From: JANMJD01 sp963828405
Lineage (GTDB): Bacteria > Actinomycetota > Acidimicrobiia > Acidimicrobiales > Ilumatobacteraceae
NCBI GenBank assembly: GCA_963828405.1
Contig: CAWHEG010000031.1
Coordinates: 434,001-498,000, forward strand
Direction of reading: 5' to 3'
DNA: 64,000 nt
A program made the position numbers and the translations under genes. Shown in pieces: positions 1-7,083 of this stretch. Position 1 is the stretch's first letter; each line of letters opens with the position of its first letter. A model generated the notes under the pieces. The model worked only from the letters and a program-made list of their open reading frames with translations, ran no database searches and was not told the DNA's origin.

Positions 1-43
1 AAGATGTCGGGCCTCGAGGCGCTGGAATCTTGACGCTATGCGT

Positions 44-2053
44 TCAGCCGGCACGTTTCGTGCGCGATAGCGAACGCCGCTGCTCGATGAAATCGACGAG
101 CACGTAGTCGCCGAGGGTCTCGGGCGTGGTGAAGAAGGCCCGACCGCGGTTCATCGAGGTGAGCTTCTCGATGAACGACTTGAGGTGGCTGTTGGCATCG
201 AGCATGAAGGTGTTGATCCGGATGCCCTCGCGGGTCGCCCGCTGCACTTCGCGCAAGGTCTCGGTGATCGTCTCGGGAACCGGCGGGTAGTTGAAGAACA
301 CGTCACCGTTCGCCTCGATGTGCGCCGTCGGTTCGCCGTCGGTGATCATGATGATCTGCTTGGTGCCCGTCTGACGGGCGAGCAGTTGGCGCGACAACAG
401 GATGCCGTGCTGCATGTTCGTGCCGTAGTCGAAGTCCCACGACACCTCGGGCAGTTGATGCGGCTCGATCACCCGGGCGACCTTGGAGAAGCCGACGATG
501 CCGAGGTAGTCGCGCGGGAACTGCGAGGAGATCAGCGAGTGCAGTGCCATCGCCACCTTCTTGGCGGGCAGGAAGTTCTCGCGCATCGGCATCGACAACG
601 ACAGGTCGAGCATCAGCACCGTCGACGAGCGGGTGACCACCTCGGTGCGCTCGATCTCGAAGTCGTCGGGCGTCAACTGCACCGGGGTGCCCTGCCCCTG
701 GCGGCGCAGCGCATTGCGGATCGTCCGCTGCAGGTCGAGGTTGAAGGGGTCGCCGTACTCGTAGACCTTCGACTCGTAGGCCCGCTCGTGGCCCACGCCG
801 TGGCGATCGATCTGGTGCTGGCCGGCGTGGTCCTTGGAGAGCTTGGAGAACAGCTCGCGCAGGGCATTCGACCCGATCTTGCGCAGACCCTTCGGCGTCA
901 GCTCCAGGCGCCCCTCGCGGGTGTCGACGAGCCCGGCGTCCTGCAGCCGCTTGGCCAGCTCCGACAACCGGCGCAGGGAGTCGGCGGTATGGTCGCCGAG
1001 CAGGTCGCGCACCCGGTCGAGATCGGCTTCGGCGAGCGCCCCCGGGCTCGTCGCCCCGCGCAGCAGACCCTCGAGCTGATCGAGATCGCCCAGATCCTGC
1101 ATCGCCTGCAGCGAGTCGTTGAAACCCATCGGGTTCGCGCCGCGCATGTTCTGCGACTTCTGCCAGCCCATCTGGGGGAACATCGACTGGAGGTGCTGGC
1201 CGAGCTGATCGGCCTGCCACCGAAGATCCATGTCCTCGAGCAGTTGCCGGGACAGCTGCTCGAGCTGTGACCGCTGCTCGGGCGTCATCGAGTTCATCAT
1301 CTGCTGCATCGCGGCCATCTGGCGGGCGATCGACTCGAGCAGTTCGTCGAGCGTCGCCGGATTCTCCGGGAAGAAGTCACCGAAACGCTCCATGAAGTCC
1401 TCGAAGCGGGGATCCTCGCCGCGGTCGCGCCGTTCGATCATCTCGTTGAGCGCCGACATCATGTCCTTCATGCGCTGCATCTGCTCGGGTGAGCTGTTCT
1501 GCACGCCCTCGGTCACCTGGTCGACGAACTGCTGCATCAACTGCTCGCGCAGCCGGTCCATCAGCTCGTCGAAGCGCCGTTGCGAATCGTCGGAGGCGAA
1601 GTCGTAGTTCGACAGCTCACGAACCTGCCCGGCCAGGTCGTTGGGGAGCATGTCGAGACGGAAGTTGCGCTCTGCCGCCGCCTCGCGGGCCAGATCGGTG
1701 CGCCGCTGGTCACCCGAGGACTCGGCGGCGGCGGTCTGGCGCTCGATCTCGTGACGTTCCTCGTCGATCAGATCACGCAGTTCGTCGGCGATCTCGGCGT
1801 ACACGCCGCCCAGGTCGCCCTGCTCCTGCAGCTCCTGGCGTTTCTGGCGCAGCCGTTCGAGCATCTCGCGCAGCCCCTCGACCTGGTTGCCGTCGCGATC
1901 GCGCATCCCCTGCTGCAACAGGCGCCGCAGGGCCGAATTGAGGTCGCCGTGGTACAGCAGATCGTCGGTGATCTCGTCGAAGATCCCCTCGGCGTCGAGC
2001 TCGAAGCCCTGCTGGGAACCGTCCCAACGCGAGTACACGAATCGCGAGGCCAT
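44..2053 (-). CDS. VWA-domain protein, partner type of MoxR-like ATPases (Rv0959-like)
   Basis: This 669-residue protein has a long N-terminal part rich in Gln, Met, Arg and Asp, predicted helical or coiled coil, and a C-terminal von Willebrand factor A domain. The metal-binding MIDAS signature DLSLS lies near residue 480, followed by the conserved Thr in YGTNMQHG and the Asp in MITDGEP. No signal peptide or membrane segment is visible, so it is probably cytoplasmic. The same frame stays open far upstream, but the ATG at 2053 opens the conserved MASRFVYSRWDG sequence and leaves a 63-bp divergent promoter gap to the cyclase gene. The family (mycobacterial Rv0959) works with a Mg-chelatase/MoxR-like ATPase; a matching ATPase lies at 4744-6171. 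The physiological substrate is unknown. Confidence 0.85.
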   Translation of the reverse strand: MASRFVYSRWDGSQQGFELDAEGIFDEITDDLLYHGDLNSALRRLLQQGMRDRDGNQVEGLREMLERLRQKRQELQEQGDLGGVYAEIADELRDLIDEERHEIERQTAAAESSGDQRRTDLAREAAAERNFRLDMLPNDLAGQVRELSNYDFASDDSQRRFDELMDRLREQLMQQFVDQVTEGVQNSSPEQMQRMKDMMSALNEMIERRDRGEDPRFEDFMERFGDFFPENPATLDELLESIARQMAAMQQMMNSMTPEQRSQLEQLSRQLLEDMDLRWQADQLGQHLQSMFPQMGWQKSQNMRGANPMGFNDSLQAMQDLGDLDQLEGLLRGATSPGALAEADLDRVRDLLGDHTADSLRRLSELAKRLQDAGLVDTREGRLELTPKGLRKIGSNALRELFSKLSKDHAGQHQIDRHGVGHERAYESKVYEYGDPFNLDLQRTIRNALRRQGQGTPVQLTPDDFEIERTEVVTRSSTVLMLDLSLSMPMRENFLPAKKVAMALHSLISSQFPRDYLGIVGFSKVARVIEPHQLPEVSWDFDYGTNMQHGILLSRQLLARQTGTKQIIMITDGEPTAHIEANGDVFFNYPPVPETITETLREVQRATREGIRINTFMLDANSHLKSFIEKLTSMNRGRAFFTTPETLGDYVLVDFIEQRRSLSRTKRAG

Positions 2054-2116
2054 GTGAATGGACGGTAGCCGACCTGCGAGCAACTCGCGCCGACGGCGAC
2101 GTAACCTGGACGCACC

Positions 2117-2668
2117 GTGCGAGTACAGAGGACCTTCGCCTTCGTCGACCTGTCGGGGTTCACGAACTACACCGCGGCCTTCGGCGACGACGCCGCCGGC
2201 CGCCTGCTCGGCGCGTTCCGGGGCCTGGTGCGCGAGATCTCCTCCGAGCGGGGGGTGCGCATCGCCAAGTGGCTCGGCGACGGCTGCATGGTCGTCGCCG
2301 TCGAGCAGCTCGACGCCATCGCCTTCGTCCTCGAGCTCGACCACCGCTCCACCGACCTGTGCGCGCCGTTGGCCGTGCGGACGGGGATCGCCAGCGGGTA
2401 CGCGCTGCTCTTCGACGGCGACGACTACATCGGCTCGGCGGTCAACATGGCGGCGCGGCTGTGCGACACCGCCCTGCCGCACGAGACGCTGATGCCGACG
2501 ATGCAGATCGAGAAGCTCCCCGAGGGGATTCTGGCGGTCTCCCACTCCCCGGTCGAGCTGCGCGGCTTCCCCGGGCCCGTCGAGGTGATGGCGCTCACCG
2601 GAGTCCCCGGGCCGACGTACCGCAACGACACCGGCGAACTGTGGACACGGCTGCGCTTCGGCCAATGA
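2117..2668 (+). CDS. Small class III adenylate/guanylate cyclase domain protein
   Basis: This 183-residue protein is almost only a class III nucleotide cyclase catalytic domain. The first metal Asp is D11 in FVDLSGF and the second is D55 in KWLGDG. K51 sits in the position that selects adenine in adenylyl cyclases, and the transition-state Asn/Arg pair is seen in SAVNMAARL. All catalytic residues are therefore present, so cAMP synthesis is plausible, but such domains need to dimerise and no sensor or membrane domain is attached. The GTG start at 2117 gives the usual short lead-in to the first Asp; no clear ribosome binding site was seen, so a leaderless transcript is possible. The gene is divergent from the VWA gene and 25 bp upstream of the next gene. 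Confidence 0.82.
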   Translation: MRVQRTFAFVDLSGFTNYTAAFGDDAAGRLLGAFRGLVREISSERGVRIAKWLGDGCMVVAVEQLDAIAFVLELDHRSTDLCAPLAVRTGIASGYALLFDGDDYIGSAVNMAARLCDTALPHETLMPTMQIEKLPEGILAVSHSPVELRGFPGPVEVMALTGVPGPTYRNDTGELWTRLRFGQ

Positions 2669-2693
2669 CGCGCCACCGTCCCGAGCCGACCGG

Positions 2694-3764
2694 ATGACCG
2701 CCGGCCACGAGCCGATCGACCGAACCCCCCGACTCCATCGGGGCGTGGCCATCTCGTTGCGCTCGCCGAACGACGTGATCCACCGTTTCGACGAGGACTT
2801 CGCCCTGTTGGGGTCGCTCGGCATCCGACGGGTCCGTCTCGCCATCGACTGGGCCAGCTTCCAGCCGCGGCCGGGTGGACTCGATGACGACTGGTGCGAG
2901 CGGCTGGCCATGATGATCGATGCCGCCGACGACGCCGGCATCGGCATCGTGGCCGCGCTCAACGACGGTCCGATGCCCGGCTGGTTCATCGACGACGGCG
3001 GGTTCGGCGACCCGAAGGCCGCCGGCAGGTGGTGGCCGCGCTGGGTCGAGTCGGTGGCCGAGAGTTTCGGCGACCGCTTCGCCGGCTGGATCCCGCTCGC
3101 CGATCCCGTTGGAGCTGCCCGGCCGTGGGCCGCTGATCCGAAGCGGTACGTCGAGTCGCTGACCATCCTCGCCGGGGCGTGGCGGGACAGCTGGCGCATC
3201 CTGCGCGGCGGCCCGCCGGTGGCGACCGACCTCGAACTGCGGATCGTGCGGGCCGCCGACCAGACGATCCCGGCGGCGACGGCGGCCCGCCGCGAGGACC
3301 ACCTGCGCTGGCGGCTGTGGCTGCAGGCCCTGCGCGATGGCGTGGTCGCCTTCCCCGACGGCCCGCTGTACCGCATCGAGGAGCTCGGCGGCGCGCTCGA
3401 CGTGCTCGGCTTCTCGACCACCTGCGATGTCCCCGTCGGCCCGCCGCTCACCGACGAGGTGCTGGAGCGCTGGGAGCACCGTCTCGGCACGATCCTGCGT
3501 CGCCTGGCCGAGGAGGGCCCTGACCGACCGCTCGCCATGACGCTGCGCGTCGTGCACACGGCCGACGACGATCGCCGCGTCGTGCTCGAAACCACCGCCG
3601 GCGCGCTCCGTGAGGCGATCGACGAGGGTGTACCACTCCAGGTGGTCTACCTCGATCCTGCGGTGGACAACCTTCCCGGAGGGCGCGAAGGGGGCCTGCT
3701 CGATCGCGATCGGGAGCTGAAGCCGAGTGGCTCAGTGTGGTTGGTGAGCACCGGCAGCGACTAG
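2694..3764 (+). CDS. Glycoside hydrolase family 1-like protein lacking the usual catalytic glutamates
   Basis: This 356-residue protein resembles the TIM-barrel fold of family 1 beta-glucosidases: an early repeat of FDEDFALLGSLGIRRVRL, a W-x-R-W-V-E helix, and a strand ending in PLADP where active enzymes have the acid/base motif N-E-P. Near the C-terminus, PLAMTLRVVHTADDD replaces the nucleophile motif T-E-N-G. Both catalytic glutamates therefore appear to be missing, so it may be a non-catalytic sugar-binding protein or a diverged enzyme. It is shorter than typical GH1 enzymes (about 450 residues). It starts 25 bp after the cyclase gene and probably shares its transcript. No signal peptide is visible. 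The family assignment is moderate. Confidence 0.6.
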   Translation: MTAGHEPIDRTPRLHRGVAISLRSPNDVIHRFDEDFALLGSLGIRRVRLAIDWASFQPRPGGLDDDWCERLAMMIDAADDAGIGIVAALNDGPMPGWFIDDGGFGDPKAAGRWWPRWVESVAESFGDRFAGWIPLADPVGAARPWAADPKRYVESLTILAGAWRDSWRILRGGPPVATDLELRIVRAADQTIPAATAARREDHLRWRLWLQALRDGVVAFPDGPLYRIEELGGALDVLGFSTTCDVPVGPPLTDEVLERWEHRLGTILRRLAEEGPDRPLAMTLRVVHTADDDRRVVLETTAGALREAIDEGVPLQVVYLDPAVDNLPGGREGGLLDRDRELKPSGSVWLVSTGSD

Positions 3765-3792
3765 CCGAGCTTGCATCACCGCCTAGGCTTGT

Positions 3793-3808
3793 GATCGTCT
3801 TGACGATC
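3793..3808. promoter_or_regulatory. Perfect palindrome upstream of the SPFH-like gene
   Basis: GATCGTC, a 2-base TT spacer and GACGATC form a perfect 7+7 inverted repeat 31 bases before the start codon of the gene at 3840. It could be an operator or a leader hairpin. No regulator gene is adjacent, so its role is a guess. Confidence 0.3.
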
Positions 3809-3839
3809 GAACGTCGGTGAGTGACCGGAGGAGTGGCGA

Positions 3840-4715
3840 ATGGTGAAGTGGATCACCCTGCTCGTGATCATCGCTGCCATCGCCGGCGGATGGGCATGGC
3901 TGCGGAGCAGTCGCCAGATCGTCGAGGTGACATCGCCCGTCGACCGGGTCTACGTCTTCCAGAAGCGCCTCCGTCAGAAGGCTCCACTCGGCTTCTACCA
4001 GGGGACGATGCCGACACCGATCACCGGTCGCGGCCGCACCGAAGCCGACAAGCTCCACCTCAAGATGGGCACCCACTCGTTCATCCGTCCGGTCAGCGTC
4101 GCCCGCTGCTCGGCCGGCCAGTACGCGATCAGCTTCTGGTCGCACGACGACGTCAGCTGGAAGCCGCCGAAGGGTTCGGCGACCCAGGGGCCGATCTCGG
4201 TGCTCACGGCCGATCAGATCCCGGCGACGATGGGGCTACGGGTCTCCTACTCGATCATCGACGCTCCCGAGCAGCTGCTCAACATCGGGCTTCCCGAGGC
4301 GTTCGCCGAGCGGGCGATCGCCGACGTGCTCGTCGCCGCCCGCACCGCGGTGGGCCGGCGGATGAGCCTGGACTACGCCAGCGTCGGGCGCGAGGAGCTC
4401 TCCGAGGAGCTGTTCGCCGACATCGACCTCCGGCTCGGCAAGCGCGGCCTGCGCCTACGCGACCTGTGGCTCGGCTACGTCGCATTCGACCCCGACGTGC
4501 TCCAGGCGATCAAGGCCCGCTACAACGCCGAGACGTACGCGGCGATCCCGCCGATCACCGCCCGCGGCCAGGCGCTGGCCAACCGGGTGCTCGCCGAGAG
4601 CGTCGACCCGCGGCTCGTGGAGCTCATCCGTGCCGAGCGGTCGGGCAACCCGTGGAACTACTGGGTCGCCCACATGGCCGAGGTCGAGAACGGTACCAAG
4701 GCCCTCCAGCGTTGA
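3840..4715 (+). CDS. Membrane-anchored SPFH/band 7-like protein
   Basis: This 291-residue protein starts with one hydrophobic segment (about residues 3-22) followed by Arg-Ser-Ser-Arg, as in a signal anchor. The middle part, from about residue 125 (MGLRVSYSIIDAPEQLL) to about 220 (GLRLRDLWLGYV), has the strand-helix pattern of SPFH/prohibitin domains, which form oligomeric membrane scaffolds. A GGAGGAG ribosome binding site lies about 7 bases before the ATG. The C-terminus (RGQALANRVLAES) is helical as in other family members. The match rests on pattern and hydropathy only. The gene stands alone between the GH1-like gene and the convergent ATPase gene. Confidence 0.5.
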   Translation: MVKWITLLVIIAAIAGGWAWLRSSRQIVEVTSPVDRVYVFQKRLRQKAPLGFYQGTMPTPITGRGRTEADKLHLKMGTHSFIRPVSVARCSAGQYAISFWSHDDVSWKPPKGSATQGPISVLTADQIPATMGLRVSYSIIDAPEQLLNIGLPEAFAERAIADVLVAARTAVGRRMSLDYASVGREELSEELFADIDLRLGKRGLRLRDLWLGYVAFDPDVLQAIKARYNAETYAAIPPITARGQALANRVLAESVDPRLVELIRAERSGNPWNYWVAHMAEVENGTKALQR

Positions 4716-4743
4716 GGCACCGGGCGAGCCGTGCCCTGCGGCC

Positions 4744-6171
4744 TCAGCCCCTCGCCCGGTAGGCGGCGCGGGCGCCCGAGGCGTCCTTGTTCAGCCGCTT
4801 CGACAGGTGCAGCCCCTCGAGGATGAACTCCACGGCGGCGGCGACCGCGGCAGGCGACTCGTCGTTGCCCGTGAGGGCGAGGACCCCCGGGCGCAGTGCC
4901 GGGATCTGCTCGATCAACCTGGCGGCGTCCACGGACGCGACGTCCTCGCCGGTGTGGGCGACGATGCCCTCCTCGAACGCTCCGACCACATCGCGGATGC
5001 CGTCGGTGGGAACCACTTCGCGGTAGACGGTGAGGACGGCGCCGCGCAGCATGTTCTCGATGATCGAGCCGTCCCTGCCGTCCTCGAGGGACTCGATCTC
5101 GACCTTGCCGGACGTCGATGCCGGCAGCGCGGCGAGATCGGAGATACGCGGCACGACCTCGTGCTCGCCGGCGCGCAGGCCGCGGCGCACGGCATTGGCG
5201 CAGAGCACCTCGAGGTTGCTCACCGAGAGCCGGACCGAGACGCCGCTGCGCTGGTTGACGTGGCTGCTCGCCCTGGCCATGTGCGAGAAGGTGGCCACGA
5301 TCCGCTCCATGTACTCGGGCACGTGCACCCGCACGTCGCCGATCGTCGCCGGGCGGGCCTCCTGGCGCATGATCGCCACCTCGGTGGCCACCTCGAGCGG
5401 GTAGTGGGTGCGGATCTGGCTGCCGAAGCGGTCCTTGAGCGGGGTGATGATCCGGCCGCGATTGGTGTAGTCCTCCGGGTTGGCCGAGGCGACGAGCATC
5501 ACGTCGAGCGGCAGGCGGATCTTGTAGCCGCGGATCTGGACGTCACGCTCCTCGAGCACGTTGAGCAGGCCCACCTGGATGCGCTCGGCCAGATCGGGGA
5601 TCTCGTTGATGGCGAAGATCCCCCGGTTCGTCCGGGGCACGAGACCGTAGTGGAGGGTCAACTCGTCGGAGAGGTAGCGGCCCTCGGCCACCTTGATCGG
5701 ATCGACCTCGCCGATCAGGTCGGCGATCGACGTGTCGGGCGTGGCCAGCTTCTCGCCGAACCGGTCCTCGCGATGCACCCAGGCGATCGGCGTCTCGTCG
5801 CCGAGTTCGGTGACGAGCGACCTGGCGTGCGACGAGACCGGCGCGGAGGGATCGTCGTTGATCTCGCTGCCGGCGACGATCGGCATCCACTCGTCGAGCA
5901 GACCGGTGAGGGAGCGGATCATGCGCGTCTTGGCCTGGCCGCGCTCACCGAGGAAGATCACGTCGTGGCCGGCCAGGATGGCGTTCTCGAGCTGCGGCAT
6001 GACCGTGTCCTCGTAGCCGAGCACCCCCTCGAACAGCGGGTGGCCTGCGGCGATTCGGGCCACCGCGTTGCGGCGCATCTCCTCCTTGACCGGGGTCGAA
6101 CGCCAACCCGAGGCGCGCAGCGCGCCCAGGGTCGTCGGGCGGGACTGGTCGTGTGCGGCGCGGTCAGCCAT
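4744..6171 (-). CDS. MoxR/Mg-chelatase-like AAA+ ATPase (Rv0958-like)
   Basis: This 475-residue AAA+ ATPase has a Walker A motif GERGQAKT at residues 75-82, a Walker B region in GIFAINEIPDLAERIQ, and a sensor region ASANPEDYTNRGRIITPL. The C-terminal lid resembles the Mg-chelatase I subunit. Proteins of this type use ATP to remodel targets together with a VWA partner; the likely partner is the VWA protein at 44-2053, as in the adjacent Rv0958/Rv0959 pair of mycobacteria. The ATG at 6171 is chosen because the conserved region starts soon after it; an in-frame ATG four codons upstream is possible. It is divergent from the PhyH gene across an 81-bp gap. Confidence 0.85.
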   Translation of the reverse strand: MADRAAHDQSRPTTLGALRASGWRSTPVKEEMRRNAVARIAAGHPLFEGVLGYEDTVMPQLENAILAGHDVIFLGERGQAKTRMIRSLTGLLDEWMPIVAGSEINDDPSAPVSSHARSLVTELGDETPIAWVHREDRFGEKLATPDTSIADLIGEVDPIKVAEGRYLSDELTLHYGLVPRTNRGIFAINEIPDLAERIQVGLLNVLEERDVQIRGYKIRLPLDVMLVASANPEDYTNRGRIITPLKDRFGSQIRTHYPLEVATEVAIMRQEARPATIGDVRVHVPEYMERIVATFSHMARASSHVNQRSGVSVRLSVSNLEVLCANAVRRGLRAGEHEVVPRISDLAALPASTSGKVEIESLEDGRDGSIIENMLRGAVLTVYREVVPTDGIRDVVGAFEEGIVAHTGEDVASVDAARLIEQIPALRPGVLALTGNDESPAAVAAAVEFILEGLHLSKRLNKDASGARAAYRARG

Positions 6172-6252
6172 GTGAACGACCATATCCCCGAGGCGTAGAA
6201 TTCCGCTCACCGCCGCCCACCCCCGGCGGCCCGATCCCAGGAGCCGCATCCG

Positions 6253-7077
6253 ATGGCGCAGGCCGATCCCCTCACGCTGCCCCCGTCGGTGATCGAGACC
6301 TACCGCCGTGACGGCGCTGTAGTGCTGCCGGGCGTGCTCGCCCCGGAGTGGCTCGACAAGCTCGCCGCCGGGGTCGAACACAACCGCCTGCACCCCGGCA
6401 AGTGGGCCCACCAGTACACACAGCCTGGATCGACGACGGGCTTCTGGGCCGACTACGTCACGTGGCCCGACGTGCCCGAGTACCGCGATGTCGTCTTCAA
6501 CAGCGGACTGGCGGGCCTGGCCCGCCGGCTGATGGGTTCGTCCACCAGCAGGTTCTTCCACGAGCACGTCCTGGTCAAGGAGGCAGGGACCCCCGAGCGG
6601 ACCCCGTGGCACCACGACCAGCCGTACTACTGCGTCGACGGCGACCAGAACGTGAGCATGTGGATCGCCCTCGACCCGGTCCCCCGAGCGGCGGGCGTGC
6701 GCTTCCTCGTCGGCTCGCACACGTGGAACCGGTGGTTCATCCCGCGCAAGTTCATCGACCACGCGCCGTACGCCGCGCCCTCGTCGAAGTACGAGCTGCT
6801 CCCCGACATCGACGCGCTGCTGGCCGACGACCCGACGCTGCGCGTCGTCTCGTTCGACGTCGAGCCCGGCGACATCGTGGCGTTCCACTACCGCACCCTC
6901 CACGACGCCGCCGGCACCATCGGGACCGGCACCCGCCGACGGGTCGTGAGCCTGCGCTGGATCGGCGACGACGCCACCTTCGCCACCCGCCCTTGGCAGC
7001 CGTCGCCGCCCTTCGAGGCCAACGGGATGACCGAGGGCGACCCGCTCGACGATCCCCGGTTCCCGCTCGTCGCCTGA
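6253..7077 (+). CDS. Phytanoyl-CoA dioxygenase (PhyH) family protein
   Basis: This 274-residue protein belongs to the Fe(II)/2-oxoglutarate dioxygenase superfamily. The iron-binding H-x-D is H120-H121-D122 in TPWHHDQPYY and the distal His is H217 in YRTLHDAAG; an Arg-rich stretch near residue 228 could bind 2-oxoglutarate. PhyH enzymes hydroxylate diverse substrates such as fatty acyl-CoAs, ectoine and secondary metabolites, and the substrate cannot be told from sequence. The gene stands alone, divergent from the AAA+ ATPase gene and convergent with the P-type ATPase gene. Its length is normal for the family. Confidence 0.85.
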   Translation: MAQADPLTLPPSVIETYRRDGAVVLPGVLAPEWLDKLAAGVEHNRLHPGKWAHQYTQPGSTTGFWADYVTWPDVPEYRDVVFNSGLAGLARRLMGSSTSRFFHEHVLVKEAGTPERTPWHHDQPYYCVDGDQNVSMWIALDPVPRAAGVRFLVGSHTWNRWFIPRKFIDHAPYAAPSSKYELLPDIDALLADDPTLRVVSFDVEPGDIVAFHYRTLHDAAGTIGTGTRRRVVSLRWIGDDATFATRPWQPSPPFEANGMTEGDPLDDPRFPLVA

Positions 7078-7083
7078 CGGGGA

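Noticed and set aside
2054..3595. Open frame extending the VWA gene upstream through the cyclase and GH1-like genes
   Set aside because: The extension is low-complexity Ser/Arg-rich sequence antisense to two recognisable genes; the conserved VWA protein starts at 2053.
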